A stretch of DNA of 64,000 bases from Acidobacteriota bacterium (lineage in GTDB: Bacteria; Acidobacteriota; Thermoanaerobaculia; Multivoradales; JAGPDF01). The stretch covers positions 38,250 to 102,249 of the forward strand of contig JACTMI010000007.1 in NCBI GenBank assembly GCA_014584695.1, written 5' to 3'. The position numbers were made by a program, and so were the translations under genes. Below the pieces are notes generated by a model, which saw only the letters and a list, made by a program, of their open reading frames with translations, made no database searches and had not been told where the DNA came from. Shown here one piece after another: positions 8,889-17,696 of the stretch (position 1 is the stretch's first letter; each line of letters opens with the position of its first letter).

Positions 8889-9490
8889 CGGCGCCCCCCG
8901 ACCGGCTGGCCCGGCGTGCGCAGCTGGGGCCGCGATGGCCGCGCGCCGGGGACGTACAGCACCACCTCGCCGTCGCGCTCGACGAAGCGATAGCGGCGAT
9001 CGGGGCGCTTGCCGTCGAGCCCGGCCGGCGCGCGGGGGGGATAGCGCCAGACCTCGAGCGGCGGGTCGCCGCGGAACTCGCCCGGCTCGTACTCGATCTT
9101 CTCCGGCTCGCCGTAGAGGACCAGGATCGTGCCCCGGTCGGTTCGGCGCCCCGGATAGGCACCCTGGGTGAAGCGCCGGTCGGCCTCGGCGGCGCGCGTC
9201 TCCGCACCCTGGCGCACCGGGTTGCCGGGGCGCTCGGGGTCGGGATCGCGCCGGGCCCAGAAGCGCTCGATGAATTGACGCGCGGAAGCGTCGTCGACCA
9301 GACCGAGGAACTCGCGGCGCTCTTCCTTCGAAGCCATCCGTCCGTGGGCGCCCACCAGCCAGGTCGCCAGCTCGGGCGACAGCCGGAGGTTCAGCAGATC
9401 GACCGGGTCACGGGGCGCCGCCGGCGCCGCCGCCAGCGCGCCGAGCAGGAGGGCCACCGCGAGCGCCCGGGCGCCGCTGGGCTCAGACAT
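8885..9490 (-). CDS. GWxTD-domain secreted protein
   Basis: 201 residues. A signal peptide (ALAVALLLGALAAAPA) precedes a domain with FIERFWARRDPDPERPGNPV and then RGTILVLYGEPEKIEYEPGE, the pattern of the GWxTD domain common in Acidobacteriota and some Bacteroidota. Molecular role is not established. It overlaps folE by 8 bases and fabH by 4, so the three are translationally coupled. Confidence 0.8.
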   Translation of the reverse strand: MSEPSGARALAVALLLGALAAAPAAPRDPVDLLNLRLSPELATWLVGAHGRMASKEERREFLGLVDDASARQFIERFWARRDPDPERPGNPVRQGAETRAAEADRRFTQGAYPGRRTDRGTILVLYGEPEKIEYEPGEFRGDPPLEVWRYPPRAPAGLDGKRPDRRYRFVERDGEVVLYVPGARPSRPQLRTPGQPVGGRR

Positions 9491-10106
9491 CGCTGCGCCG
9501 GACCAGGTCGAGGAACTCCTCCCGCACCGGCTTCTGGTGGAAGATGCCGCGAATGGCGGAGGTGACCGTCACCGCCCCGGATTTCTTGACGCCGCGCATC
9601 TCGACGCACAGATGGCGCGCCTCGACCACGACCATGACCCCCTGCGGCGCGAGCTTGTTCTCCAGGTAGTTGGCGACCTGCTCGGTCAGCCGCTCCTGGA
9701 GCTGGGGGCGCTTGGCGTAGAACTCCAGGATGCGGGAGAATTTCGACAGCCCGAGGATGGTGTCGTTCGGAATATAGGCGAGGTGCGCGTGGCCGTAGAA
9801 GGGCACCAGGTGATGCGCGCACATGGAGTAGAACGGGATCTGTTTCTCGATCACCATGGCGCTGTAGCGCTCTTCGTTCGGGAAGGTGGTGATCGCCGGC
9901 TCGGCACCCTCCTCGAGACCGTGGAACATCTCCAGGTAGAGCTTGGCCACCCGGCGGTCGGTCTCGGTGAGGTTGGGATCCGCCAGGTCGAGCCCGAGCT
10001 CGGTCAGGATGCCGCGCACGTGGCGCGCGATCCGCTCGATCCTCGGATCCGGACTGCCGGCGCCGGCGTCGACGACGGAGACGAGGCCGCGCTCCCGCTC
10101 GCTCAT
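9483..10106 (-). CDS. folE: GTP cyclohydrolase I
   Basis: 207 residues, the usual length. The zinc and active-site motifs are SMCAHHLVPFYGHAH and EARHLCVEMRGVKKSGA, with the family motif YIPNDTILGLSKFSRILEFY. The enzyme converts GTP to 7,8-dihydroneopterin triphosphate, the entry to folate, biopterin and deazaguanine pathways. A PTPS-family gene lies at 12890-13384, so both steps of a pterin route are close. A TAGTAT hexamer 8 bases before the ATG suggests leaderless transcription. Confidence 0.95.
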   Translation of the reverse strand: MSERERGLVSVVDAGAGSPDPRIERIARHVRGILTELGLDLADPNLTETDRRVAKLYLEMFHGLEEGAEPAITTFPNEERYSAMVIEKQIPFYSMCAHHLVPFYGHAHLAYIPNDTILGLSKFSRILEFYAKRPQLQERLTEQVANYLENKLAPQGVMVVVEARHLCVEMRGVKKSGAVTVTSAIRGIFHQKPVREEFLDLVRRSDV

Positions 10107-10114
10107 CGCCTCGG

Positions 10115-10120
10115 ATACTA
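10115..10120 (-). promoter_or_regulatory. -10-like TAGTAT of folE operon
   Basis: Minus-strand TAGTAT sits 8 bases before the folE ATG. It lies back to back with the plus-strand TAGAAT at 10131-10136 in a 40-base divergent gap. Confidence 0.45.
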
Positions 10121-10130
10121 CTCCACGATC

Positions 10131-10136
10131 TAGAAT
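10131..10136 (+). promoter_or_regulatory. -10-like TAGAAT of methyltransferase-selW-glycosyltransferase operon
   Basis: TAGAAT is 10 bases before the ATG at 10147, with no Shine-Dalgarno between. It would drive the coupled genes 10147-12733. Confidence 0.45.
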
Positions 10137-10146
10137 CAGCTCCCGA

Positions 10147-11364
10147 ATGCTCGTTCCCTTCGATCCCGGCCCGCGCGACCCGCGGACCGATACGCTGCTC
10201 GGCGAATTCCCGTCCGCGGAGTTCGACGACCGGTTCTTCCGCTGCTGCGAGCTGGTCGACCGCTACTCGCTCGATCACGCGCTCGACCTGGCGCGGGCAC
10301 TGCGGCTCGAACCGGCGCTCACCGGCGGCGCCACGGTGGCCGAGGTGGCCGACCGGCTGGCGGTCCCCGCCGCGTTCGAGCCGGCGCTCGCTTGGCTGCT
10401 CGAACGGCTCGCCGCCGGCGGTGAGCTCGAAGTCGAGGCGGTTGATCCGCCGCGCTTCCGCTCGCGGGGCCCCCTGCGCGCCGGCGAGACCGCCGAGCTG
10501 CGCGCCCTCGGCGAGGCGCTCGACCCGGGCATCGCCCGGACGCTCGACCTGTTCGACGCCGCCGCGGCCGCCTGGCCAGCCGTCGCCTCGGGCCGCTCGA
10601 CCGGTGAGCAAGAGCTCTTCTCCATGGGGCGGATCGGCCTCTGGATCGCTTACTTCCACAACGCCAATCGCGCCTACGCGATCAGCAACCGGATGGCCGC
10701 GGTGGCGGCGGCCAACCGGCTGCGGCCGGGCGGCGGCCTGCGCATCCTGGAGATCGGCGCCGGGGCGGGCAGCGCCGCGGAGGCGCTGCTCGACGAGCTC
10801 GCGCGCCGGGGCCGCCTCGCCGACCTCGAGCTCTACCTCGCCACCGAGCCATCGCCCTTCTTCCGCCGCCGCGCCGAGCGCGACCTCAAGGCGCGCTTCG
10901 CCGGCGCGCCGCTCCGCTTCGCCGGCGCCGACGTCGACCTGCCGCTCGACGAGCAGGGGATCGGCGACGGCTTCGATCTGGTGCTCGGCGTCAACGTTCT
11001 GCACGTCGCCCGAGACCTGGTGGGCGCGGTGTCCAGGCTGCGCTCGGTCCTCGCCCCCGGCGGCTGGCTGGTCGCCGGCGAGTGCCTGCGGCTCTTCTCC
11101 GGCCAGCCGGTACCGGCCGAGCTCGTCTTCCAGCTGTTCAAGAGCTTCCACGAGGTCGAGACCGACCCGCGCTTGCGTCCCTTGCACGGCTTCCTCGAGC
11201 CGCGCCATTGGCGGGAGATCCTCGCCGCCGCCGGCTTCGACGAGGTGGCGGTGCTGCCGGACCTCGACCGCATTCGCGAGCACTACCCCCGGTTCTTCGC
11301 GGGCGTCGCGGTCGGCCGCGCGCCGCGCGCCCCCGAACCGGCCACCCCAGGGAGTCACCGATGA
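10147..11364 (+). CDS. SAM-dependent methyltransferase
   Basis: 405 residues. The C-terminal half has a class-I SAM fold with motif I LRILEIGAGAGSAAEALL and an acidic LYLATEPSPFF, followed by GFDLVLGVNVLHVARDLVGA and LAPGGWLVAGE. The N-terminal ~180 residues (ALDLARALRLEPALTGGATV) resemble a winged-helix-type dimerisation region found in small-molecule methyltransferases and PKS-associated methyltransferases. Substrate unknown. Its TGA overlaps the ATG of the SelW-like gene (ATGA), so the two are coupled. Confidence 0.85.
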   Translation: MLVPFDPGPRDPRTDTLLGEFPSAEFDDRFFRCCELVDRYSLDHALDLARALRLEPALTGGATVAEVADRLAVPAAFEPALAWLLERLAAGGELEVEAVDPPRFRSRGPLRAGETAELRALGEALDPGIARTLDLFDAAAAAWPAVASGRSTGEQELFSMGRIGLWIAYFHNANRAYAISNRMAAVAAANRLRPGGGLRILEIGAGAGSAAEALLDELARRGRLADLELYLATEPSPFFRRRAERDLKARFAGAPLRFAGADVDLPLDEQGIGDGFDLVLGVNVLHVARDLVGAVSRLRSVLAPGGWLVAGECLRLFSGQPVPAELVFQLFKSFHEVETDPRLRPLHGFLEPRHWREILAAAGFDEVAVLPDLDRIREHYPRFFAGVAVGRAPRAPEPATPGSHR

Positions 11365-11624
11365 GCCGACCGAACGCCGACGCCGAAGCCGAGATCACGA
11401 TCGAGTACTGCCTGGTCTGAAACTACGGGCCACGGGCCGCGGGTCTCGCGGCCGAGCTCGCAACACGATTTGGCATCGAGCCGCGTCTGATCAAGGGGAG
11501 CGGCGGGGTGTTCGAAGTGAAACTGGGCGAGGAGGTCCTCTTTTCGAAGAAGAGCCTCGGCCGCCACGCCGAGCCGGGGGAGGTCGCCGCCACTCTCGCG
11601 GCGCGCCTCGGCCGGCCGGGGTGA
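11361..11624 (+). CDS. SelW/Rdx-family selenoprotein with CxxU motif (in-frame TGA = Sec)
   Basis: From the ATG at 11361 the frame reads EITIEYCLV, an in-frame TGA at 11418-11420, then NYGPRAAGLAAELATRFGI and LIKGSGGVFEVKLGEEVLFS, ending in a real stop at 11622-11624 (87 residues). The second part is clearly Rdx/SelW: Tyr-Cys-x-x-U-x-Tyr, then GGVFEV and SKK. The TGA falls exactly at the second redox position, as in known CxxU members. The ATG overlaps the methyltransferase stop and the true stop overlaps the next GTG, so coupling only works if the TGA is read through. A SECIS-like hairpin follows. A standard gene call would give a 19-residue peptide or nothing. Confidence 0.85.
11435..11453 (+). 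promoter_or_regulatory. Bacterial SECIS-like hairpin for the SelW-like gene
   Basis: GGCCGCG (11435-11441) pairs with CGCGGCC (11447-11453), leaving apical loop GGTCT. The loop begins 21 bases after the UGA. Distance, stem and the GGUCU loop resemble the E. coli fdhF element that binds SelB. Confidence 0.7.
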
Positions 11625-12733
11625 ACGTCGCGGCGCTCGCCGCGGCGGCGCTCCTGCTCGCCTGCGCGCTGCGCCTGCGCGCGGCGCGGCGCCTGGCTCC
11701 GCCACTGCCGCCGCTGCCGCCGGCCGCCGAGCCCCCCCCGACCACGATCCTCCTGCCGGCGCGCGACGAGGCGGGCCAGATCGAAGGCTGCGTCCGGTCG
11801 CTCGCGGCGCAGCGCGGCGCCGCGCGGGTGGTGGTCGTCGACGATCACTCGACCGACGCCACGCCGCGGATCCTGGCGCGGCTCGCGCCCGAGCTGCCCT
11901 CCCTGCGGCGGCTGGCGGCGCGCCCGCTCGCGCCGCCCTGGGGGGGAAAGCTCAATGCCCTCCAGTCGGCGATCGAGCTGGAGGAGGAGCCGCCCGCGCC
12001 CTGGCTCCTCTTCACCGACGCGGACACCGTCCACGCCCCGGAGCTGCTCGCCCGGGCCCACGCCGCCGCGGCCGAGCACGCTCTCGACGCGCTCTCACTC
12101 GCCGGCCGGCAGCTCTGCCGCGGCGCCGGGGAAGCGCTGCTGGTGCCGGCGGTCTTCGCGCTGCTCGACTCGCTCCTGGGCGACTGGCGGCCGCACGCGC
12201 GCGGCGAGGCGCGGCCGCCGGTCGCCAACGGCCAGTTCTTCCTCCTCCGGCGGGCGGCGCTCGAGCGGGCCGGTGGATTGGCGCGGATCGCCGGCGACCC
12301 GCTCGACGACGTCGCCCTGGCCGCGGCCCTCGCCGCGAGCGGCGCGCGGGTCGGATTCCGGCGCGCCGGCGCGGCGCTCGAAGTCCGCATGTACCGGGGC
12401 CTCGCGGCGGCGATGGCCGGCTGGCGACGCAACCTCGCGCTCTTCCTCGGCCGCCGCCCGCTCCGGCTGACCCTGCTCTGCGCGCTCGCGCTGGCCGCGC
12501 CCGCGCTGCTCGGCGTCCTGCTCGGCACCGGCGCGTGGGTCGCGGCGCTCGGGCTCTATCTCGCCGGCACGGTCGCCTCCGCGCTCACCCGGGAGGGCGC
12601 CGACGCCCGCTGGGCACCCCTCTGGCCGGCCGAGCTGACACTGCTCGGGGCGACCCTGGCGCTCGCCACGATCGACCGCGCGCGCGGCCGCACCCGCTGG
12701 CGCGGCCGCGAGATCCCCCTGCGGCAGCGATAG
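11621..12733 (+). CDS. Membrane glycosyltransferase family 2 (HpnB-like)
   Basis: 370 residues with a GTG start overlapping the SelW stop. The N-terminus is a membrane segment, then a GT-A domain: TILLPARDEAGQIEGCVRSL, the nucleotide loop VVVDDHSTDATPRI and the DxD-type LLFTDADTVHAPELL. The C-terminal ~110 residues contain several membrane helices (LTLLCALALAAPALLGVLLG). Layout resembles hopanoid-associated HpnB, but no hopanoid genes are nearby. It likely transfers a sugar to a lipid or envelope acceptor. Confidence 0.8.
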   Translation: MNVAALAAAALLLACALRLRAARRLAPPLPPLPPAAEPPPTTILLPARDEAGQIEGCVRSLAAQRGAARVVVVDDHSTDATPRILARLAPELPSLRRLAARPLAPPWGGKLNALQSAIELEEEPPAPWLLFTDADTVHAPELLARAHAAAAEHALDALSLAGRQLCRGAGEALLVPAVFALLDSLLGDWRPHARGEARPPVANGQFFLLRRAALERAGGLARIAGDPLDDVALAAALAASGARVGFRRAGAALEVRMYRGLAAAMAGWRRNLALFLGRRPLRLTLLCALALAAPALLGVLLGTGAWVAALGLYLAGTVASALTREGADARWAPLWPAELTLLGATLALATIDRARGRTRWRGREIPLRQR

Positions 12734-12739
12734 CGTCGG

Positions 12740-12858
12740 GCCGCCCTCCGGGCGCGCGTCCCCGCAGCGCAGCGCGAGGGGTCCCCGCACCTCCAGCAAA
12801 TAGATCCAGGTACAGCGGGGTGTCGCGGGCGCGAGGAGACCCGAGCCCGGAGGGCGGC
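12740..12858. repeat. Long-range inverted repeat between convergent genes
   Basis: GCCGCCCTCCGGGC (12740-12753) is repeated as its exact complement at 12845-12858, with 91 bases between, in the gap between the glycosyltransferase and the PTPS gene. It could fold as a large hairpin or act as a bidirectional transcription stop. No gene is seen inside. Confidence 0.5.
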
Positions 12859-12889
12859 GCGACGCGGCGGCCGCCCGCGGACGTCGCGC

Positions 12890-13384
12890 TCAGCCGGCGG
12901 CGAGCTCCGCGCGGTAGCGGCAGCTCTGCCCGTCGGTCTCCTCGATCTCGACCGCCAGCGCCACCACCGGCACGTCTCCCAGGTGCGCGGCGAGCGCGCG
13001 CCAGAAGTACCGGGCCAGCAGCTCCATCGAGATGTTCTCGAGCGGCAGCAGCGCGACCTCGCTCGCCGGGAAGCGGTAGCGCCGCTCCCGGAAGCGGACC
13101 TCGACCTCCTCGCCGCTCTGCGCCACCTCGATCCAGGGGCTCTTCTCGGGCAGGAGCACCCGGTCGTCGAGCTGGCGGCAGAGCTCGCGCACCCGCTTCT
13201 TCATCGGGCCGGCGTCGACCAGCAGCCCCGAGGGGTCGAGCCGACCGCCCTCGAGATCGACCCGCACCTGGTAGTTGTGGCCGTGGAGCGGCTCGGCCTC
13301 GGTGGGCGAGAAGAGGGTGAAATGGGCGACCGAGAACTTGAGATCGCGCTTGGCCAGCCGGAGGAGAAAGACCGGGCTCGTCAC
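12890..13384 (-). CDS. 6-pyruvoyl-tetrahydropterin synthase / QueD family protein
   Basis: 164 residues. Zinc-ligand histidines are in LKFSVAHFTLF and PLHGHNYQVRVDLEGG; the C-terminal EIEETDGQSCRYR carries the family's conserved acidic residue. The usual catalytic Cys a few residues before HGHNY is absent; that stretch reads SPTEAEPLHGH, with glutamates at -3 and -5. Some family members that feed folate synthesis use Glu here, so it may be a folate- or biopterin-type PTPS rather than QueD. folE lies 2.8 kb away. GTG start, six bases after TAGAGT. Confidence 0.85.
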   Translation of the reverse strand: MTSPVFLLRLAKRDLKFSVAHFTLFSPTEAEPLHGHNYQVRVDLEGGRLDPSGLLVDAGPMKKRVRELCRQLDDRVLLPEKSPWIEVAQSGEEVEVRFRERRYRFPASEVALLPLENISMELLARYFWRALAAHLGDVPVVALAVEIEETDGQSCRYRAELAAG

Positions 13385-13390
13385 GGCGCG

Positions 13391-13396
13391 ACTCTA
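13391..13396 (-). promoter_or_regulatory. -10-like TAGAGT of the PTPS gene
   Basis: Minus-strand TAGAGT ends six bases before the GTG at 13384, without a Shine-Dalgarno. Same geometry as the other leaderless-type starts. Confidence 0.4.
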
Positions 13397-13455
13397 CCCC
13401 GCCCGGCGGCCGCGCCGCGCGCGCCGTCGCCGCCTGGATGCGATAGAAAGAGGGG

Positions 13456-14820
13456 ATGCGCGCGAATCTACTCGCTTTCGTCGCGGCGCTGGCGCTCGCC
13501 ACGGCGCCACTCGTCGCCCAGGATCTGGCCGCCGAGCGGCGGCTGCTGCTCGTCTCGATCGACGGCCTCGCCCCGGCGAGCTACCTCGAGCCAGACGCCC
13601 AGGGCCTCGCGATCCCTCACCTGCGCGCGCTCTCGGCGCGCGGCGCCACGGCGCGGGGCGTGACCGGGGTCCTGCCGACCGTCACCTATCCCATCCACAC
13701 CACGCTGCTGACCGGCGTGCCGCCGCGCGTGCACGGCATCCTGGGCAACCAGATCTTCGACCCGGAGCGGAAGAGCAACCAAGCGTGGCACTGGTACGCC
13801 GACGAGGTGCGGGTGCCGACGCTCCTGTCGGCCGCCTACCGGGCGGGCCGCATCACCGGCGCCATCGGCTGGCCGGTGACGGTGGGGCTCGAGATCGACG
13901 CGCTGGTGCCGGAGTTCTGGCGCACCGGCTCCAGCCACCCCGCCGACAAGCGGCTGCTCGAGCAGCTCTCGTCGACTTCGCTCTTCGCCGAGGTCGAGGC
14001 GAAGCTCGGCGCCCCGCTGCCCTATCCCTTCACCGACCGCGAACGGACCGAGCTGGCGCTGCACGTGCTCACGACGCGCAAGCCCCACCTGCTCGCCGTT
14101 CACTTCGTCGACCACGACTTCGCCCAGCACGACTTCGGCCCCGATTCGGCCCAGGCGCGCGCCGCGCTCGAGCGGGTCGACGCCGAGCTCGGCCGGCTGC
14201 TCGCGGCGCTCGACGAGCTGGGGCTCTCGGAGCGCACCCTCGTCGTCGTGGTCTCCGACCACGGTTTCGTGCCGGTCGCGCGCGAGCTGCGCCCGAACAC
14301 CCTGTTGCGACGCGCCGGCCTGCTCGAGGTCGACGGCGCCGGCCGGCCGACGAGCTGGCGCGCCCAGTTCGGCGCCCACGGCGGCACCGCGCTGCTCCAC
14401 CTGGCCGAGCCCGGCGACACCGGCACCCTGGCGGCGGTCCGCCGGCTGTTCGAGCAGCGCGCCGCGGAGCCCGGCGCGGGACTCCGGGCCGTTCTCGGCG
14501 CGCCGGAGATCGCCGCCCTGGGGGGCGACCCGGCGGCGAATCCGCTCGCCCTCGACGCCCGCGAGGGCTTCCACTTCGGCGACGCCGCGGAGGGCGACTG
14601 GAGCGTCCCCGCCCGCCAGCGGGGGCACCACGGCCATGCGCCGGTCCGCCCCGAGATGGAGTCGGCGCTGATCGTGGCCGGACCCGGGCTCACCGCCCGC
14701 GGCGATCTCGGCACCGTCTCGATCCTCCGCATCGCCCCGACGCTGGCCCGCTACCTCGGCCTCGAGCTCGCCGCGGAAGCCGGCGAGCCGCTGCGCTGGC
14801 TGGCCCCGCCCGCGCCCTGA
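13456..14820 (+). CDS. Secreted alkaline-phosphatase-superfamily phosphodiesterase (ENPP-like)
   Basis: 454 residues. Signal peptide LLAFVAALALATAPLVAQD. The metal Asp is in LLLVSIDGLAPASY, the nucleophilic Thr in VLPTVTYPIHTTLLTG, and later metal ligands in AVHFVDHDFAQHDFGPD and VVSDHGFVPV, in the order seen in nucleotide pyrophosphatase/phosphodiesterases. It probably hydrolyses phosphodiester or pyrophosphate bonds in the periplasm. TAGAAA lies six bases before the ATG, though GAGGGG also precedes it. Confidence 0.85.
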   Translation: MRANLLAFVAALALATAPLVAQDLAAERRLLLVSIDGLAPASYLEPDAQGLAIPHLRALSARGATARGVTGVLPTVTYPIHTTLLTGVPPRVHGILGNQIFDPERKSNQAWHWYADEVRVPTLLSAAYRAGRITGAIGWPVTVGLEIDALVPEFWRTGSSHPADKRLLEQLSSTSLFAEVEAKLGAPLPYPFTDRERTELALHVLTTRKPHLLAVHFVDHDFAQHDFGPDSAQARAALERVDAELGRLLAALDELGLSERTLVVVVSDHGFVPVARELRPNTLLRRAGLLEVDGAGRPTSWRAQFGAHGGTALLHLAEPGDTGTLAAVRRLFEQRAAEPGAGLRAVLGAPEIAALGGDPAANPLALDAREGFHFGDAAEGDWSVPARQRGHHGHAPVRPEMESALIVAGPGLTARGDLGTVSILRIAPTLARYLGLELAAEAGEPLRWLAPPAP

Positions 14821-14919
14821 ACCCGCGCGCGCTCGCTACCCGTCAGCGACTGCCTCTCGAAATCGACCGGACGCTCCGCGCTCGCCCGCAGCGCTCCGCC
14901 CGGGGTCGGGTCCCGGCGG

Positions 14920-14925
14920 TAGACT
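14920..14925 (+). promoter_or_regulatory. -10-like TAGACT of the Kef-type antiporter
   Basis: TAGACT lies nine bases before the GTG at 14935 with only GCGGGCAGC between. Consistent with a leaderless or nearly leaderless transcript. Confidence 0.4.
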
Positions 14926-14934
14926 GCGGGCAGC

Positions 14935-16977
14935 GTGATCGCCCCCGCGCTCGAAGCGCTCCTGCTCCAAGCGACGATCCTGCTCGGCGTCGCGGTCGTC
15001 GTGCTGCTCGCCAGCCACCGGCTGCGCCTGCCGCCGATCGTCGGCCTGCTCGTGACCGGCGCCCTGATCGGCCCCTCGGGGCTCGGCCTGGTCTCCGATC
15101 CGGTGGCGGTCGAGGTCTCGGCCGAGATCGGCGTCGTCTTCCTGCTCTTCACCATCGGCCTCGAGCTCTCGCTGGCCCGCCTCAGGGAGCTGGCGCGGAT
15201 GTTCTGGGTCGGCGGCTCGATCCAGACCTTGACCACCATCGCGCTCGCGGCCGGCGTGGCGCTGGCCTTCGGGCTGCCGTGGCCGGCGGCGCTGGTGCTC
15301 GGCTTCGTCGCCGCCCCTTCGAGCACCGCGATCGTGCTCAAGCTCTACCGCGACCGGCGTGAGCTCGAATCGCCGCAGGGCCGGACGGCGCTCGGCATCC
15401 TGCTCTTCCAGGACGTCATGCTGGTGCCGATGCTGGTCGCGCTGCCGCTGCTGGCGGCGCGCGGTGGCCGGCCGCTCGAACAGGTCGGCCGGCTGCTCCT
15501 CGCGGCGCTGGTGGGCGGCGTCGCCTTCGTTCTGGCGCGCCGCCTGCTGCCGGGGCTGCTCGAGCGGGTGGCGCGGACGCGGGCGCGCGAGGTCTTCCTC
15601 TTCGGCTCCCTCTTCGCCTGTCTCGGCCTCGCCTATCTGACCGAGAAGCTCGGCTTCTCGCTCGCCCTGGGGGCCTTCGTCGCCGGCTTGCTGGTGGCCG
15701 AATCCGACTATCGCTCCCAGGTGGTGGCCGACGTCGAGCCCTTCCGCGACCTGTTCGCCAGCGTCTTCTTCGTCTCGATCGGCATGCTGGTCGACGTCGC
15801 CGCCGGCCTCGCGCGCCTGCCCACGATCGCCGCCGCGGTGGCGGCGCTGGTGCTGATCAAGGTCCTGACCGCGGCCGTCGCCGTGCGGGCGGTCGGCTTC
15901 CCCTCCCGCATCGCGGCGCTGGTCGCCTTCGGGCTGGCGCAGATCGGTGAGTTCTCCTTCGTCGTCGCGGCCGCGGCGCGCGCGCTCGGGCTGATCGACT
16001 CCGACCTGCACGCCGTGGTCATCGCGGCCGCGGCGCTGACCCTGCTGGCGACGCCGGGCCTGGTCGCCGCCGCGCCGGCGCTCGCCGAGCACCTGCCGGC
16101 GCCGGTCGCGCGCTGGCTCGACCGCCGGGCGACGCTCGACGGCGCCCCGGCCCCCCCGGAGCCGGTGAAGGACCACGTCGTCATCGTCGGCTTCGGCGCC
16201 GGGGGACGGACGCTGGCGCGGGTCCTCGCCGAAGCTCGGATCCGTTACCAGGTGATCGAGGCCGACGCCGAGATCGTGGCGCGGGCGCGCAGGACCGGCG
16301 AGCCGATCCTCTACGGCGACGCCACCCGGCCGGAGATCCTGCGCGCCGCCGAGATCGGCCGGGCGCGCATGGCGGTGTTCGCGATCTCCGATCCGGAGGC
16401 CACGCGGCGCGCGTTGGGGCTGGCGCTCGCCGCCGCGCCGCAGGCCCACCTGCTGGTCCGGACCCGCCTGGTGGCCGAGATCGAGCGCCTGCGCGCGGCG
16501 GGGGCGCACGAGGTGATCGCCGAGGAGTTCGAGAGCTCGATCGAGATCTTCACCCGCGTCCTCGAGACCTACCGCGTGCCGCGCAACGTCGTGCGCGCGC
16601 AGACCCGCGTCCTGCGCGGCGAGGACTACCGGATGCTGCGGGCGCCCGCGACCGGCGGCCAGGTCTCGGCGGCGGTGCTCGACGCCCTCGCCGCCGGCAC
16701 CACCGAGGTCGCGCGCGTCGAGCCGGGCAGCCCCGCGGCCGGACGGACGCTGGGCGAGCTCGAGCTGCGCCGGCGCGCGGGGGCGACGGTGATCGCGGTC
16801 GTCCGCGGCGAGCGCTCGCGCACCAACCCCCCGGCGGATTTCCGCTTCGAGGTCGGCGACGACCTCGTCCTGGTCGGCAGCCACCAGGAGATCGAGTCGG
16901 CCTTCGCGCTGCTCGAGCCGGCGGCGGCCACGACGGCCGACGCCGCGCCCGCGCCAGTCACCCCGGCGTCGAGCTAG
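14935..16977 (+). CDS. Kef-type monovalent cation/proton antiporter with TrkA-N and TrkA-C domains
   Basis: 680 residues. Residues 1-385 are about twelve membrane helices of the CPA2 antiporter fold ([39 protein letters not shown]). A Rossmann RCK/TrkA-N domain follows ([20 protein letters not shown], about 413-520), then a TrkA-C domain ([20 protein letters not shown], about 600-665). Such proteins exchange K+ or Na+ for protons, gated by nucleotide binding. Start is GTG. The gene abuts an S4 protein downstream (9-base gap). Confidence 0.9.
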   Translation: MIAPALEALLLQATILLGVAVVVLLASHRLRLPPIVGLLVTGALIGPSGLGLVSDPVAVEVSAEIGVVFLLFTIGLELSLARLRELARMFWVGGSIQTLTTIALAAGVALAFGLPWPAALVLGFVAAPSSTAIVLKLYRDRRELESPQGRTALGILLFQDVMLVPMLVALPLLAARGGRPLEQVGRLLLAALVGGVAFVLARRLLPGLLERVARTRAREVFLFGSLFACLGLAYLTEKLGFSLALGAFVAGLLVAESDYRSQVVADVEPFRDLFASVFFVSIGMLVDVAAGLARLPTIAAAVAALVLIKVLTAAVAVRAVGFPSRIAALVAFGLAQIGEFSFVVAAAARALGLIDSDLHAVVIAAAALTLLATPGLVAAAPALAEHLPAPVARWLDRRATLDGAPAPPEPVKDHVVIVGFGAGGRTLARVLAEARIRYQVIEADAEIVARARRTGEPILYGDATRPEILRAAEIGRARMAVFAISDPEATRRALGLALAAAPQAHLLVRTRLVAEIERLRAAGAHEVIAEEFESSIEIFTRVLETYRVPRNVVRAQTRVLRGEDYRMLRAPATGGQVSAAVLDALAAGTTEVARVEPGSPAAGRTLGELELRRRAGATVIAVVRGERSRTNPPADFRFEVGDDLVLVGSHQEIESAFALLEPAAATTADAAPAPVTPASS

Positions 16978-16980
16978 GAT
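16975..16980 (+). promoter_or_regulatory. -10-like TAGGAT of the S4 protein
   Basis: TAGGAT overlaps the TAG stop of the antiporter and ends six bases before the GTG at 16987. Confidence 0.35.
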
Positions 16981-16986
16981 CCGCGC

Positions 16987-17388
16987 GTGGCCGGGTCCGA
17001 GGTCCGCATCGACAAGTGGCTCCACGTGGCGCGCGTGTTCAAGAGCCGCGCGCTCGCCAGTCGCGCCTGCCAGCTCTCGCGCGTGCGGGTCAACGGCAGC
17101 GCGGTGAAGCCCCACCGCCCCCTGACGGTCGGGGATCGGATCGAGGCCGAGGTCGGCGGCGACTGGACGCGCGTGCTGGTGGTGCGCGAGCTCGCCGACA
17201 AGACCCTGCCCAAGGCCGAGGTGCCGCGCCTGTTCGAGGACCTGTCGCCGCCGCGGCCGAGCGCCGATCCGCTGACCCGCCTGCTGCGCCGCCCGCTGGT
17301 CCGGCGCGAGGCCGGCGCGGGCCGACCCACCAAGCGAGAGCGCCGCGCGATGGAAGCCTACGAGAGCTTCCTCGCCGACGACGACTGA
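16987..17388 (+). CDS. S4-domain RNA-binding protein (HslR/Hsp15-like)
   Basis: 133 residues, the family size. The S4 domain occupies about residues 6-60: [49 protein letters not shown] basic C-terminal tail ([14 protein letters not shown]) follows, as in Hsp15, which binds free 50S subunits carrying nascent chains. Start is GTG. The gene may also be cotranscribed with the upstream antiporter. Confidence 0.85.
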   Translation: MAGSEVRIDKWLHVARVFKSRALASRACQLSRVRVNGSAVKPHRPLTVGDRIEAEVGGDWTRVLVVRELADKTLPKAEVPRLFEDLSPPRPSADPLTRLLRRPLVRREAGAGRPTKRERRAMEAYESFLADDD

Positions 17389-17481
17389 GCACCAGCTCCC
17401 AGAATCCCCACGCCCAGCGCACCGTCCGATGGCGTGCAACCCCAGGAGCGAGCCGCCAGGCGAGCGACCGCGGAGGGGTGA

Positions 17482-17530
17482 GGCCAGCGGATTCACTCCG
17501 CTGGCCGAGGGGAGGGCGCGTGCCCTCCCC
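17482..17530. terminator. Two adjacent hairpins downstream of the S4 gene
   Basis: GGCCAGCGGA (17482-17491) pairs with 17497-17506 around a 5-base loop; GGGGAGGGC (17509-17517) pairs with 17522-17530 around GCGT. They lie in the 308-base gap 17389-17696, which otherwise shows no gene. No U-tract follows; they could stop the upstream transcript or fold in the leader of the next gene. Confidence 0.45.
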
Positions 17531-17696
17531 TGTGCAGTCGACCGCCCTTCGCCGCGGTGCGGCAACGAATCCCCACCCGGGCGCGCAGCGCTCACCCACC
17601 CGATCGGCGGGTCCCGCCGGGCCGCGCGGCGGGCACCCTGTTTCTGGAGCGATCGAGCAGGGCTCCGCGAAGCCGGAGACCCGGGGTGGAGGGGAG

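Noticed and set aside
17389..17696. Small gene in the gap before the AAR-like gene
   Set aside because: Frames are short and dominated by two hairpins; no start signal.
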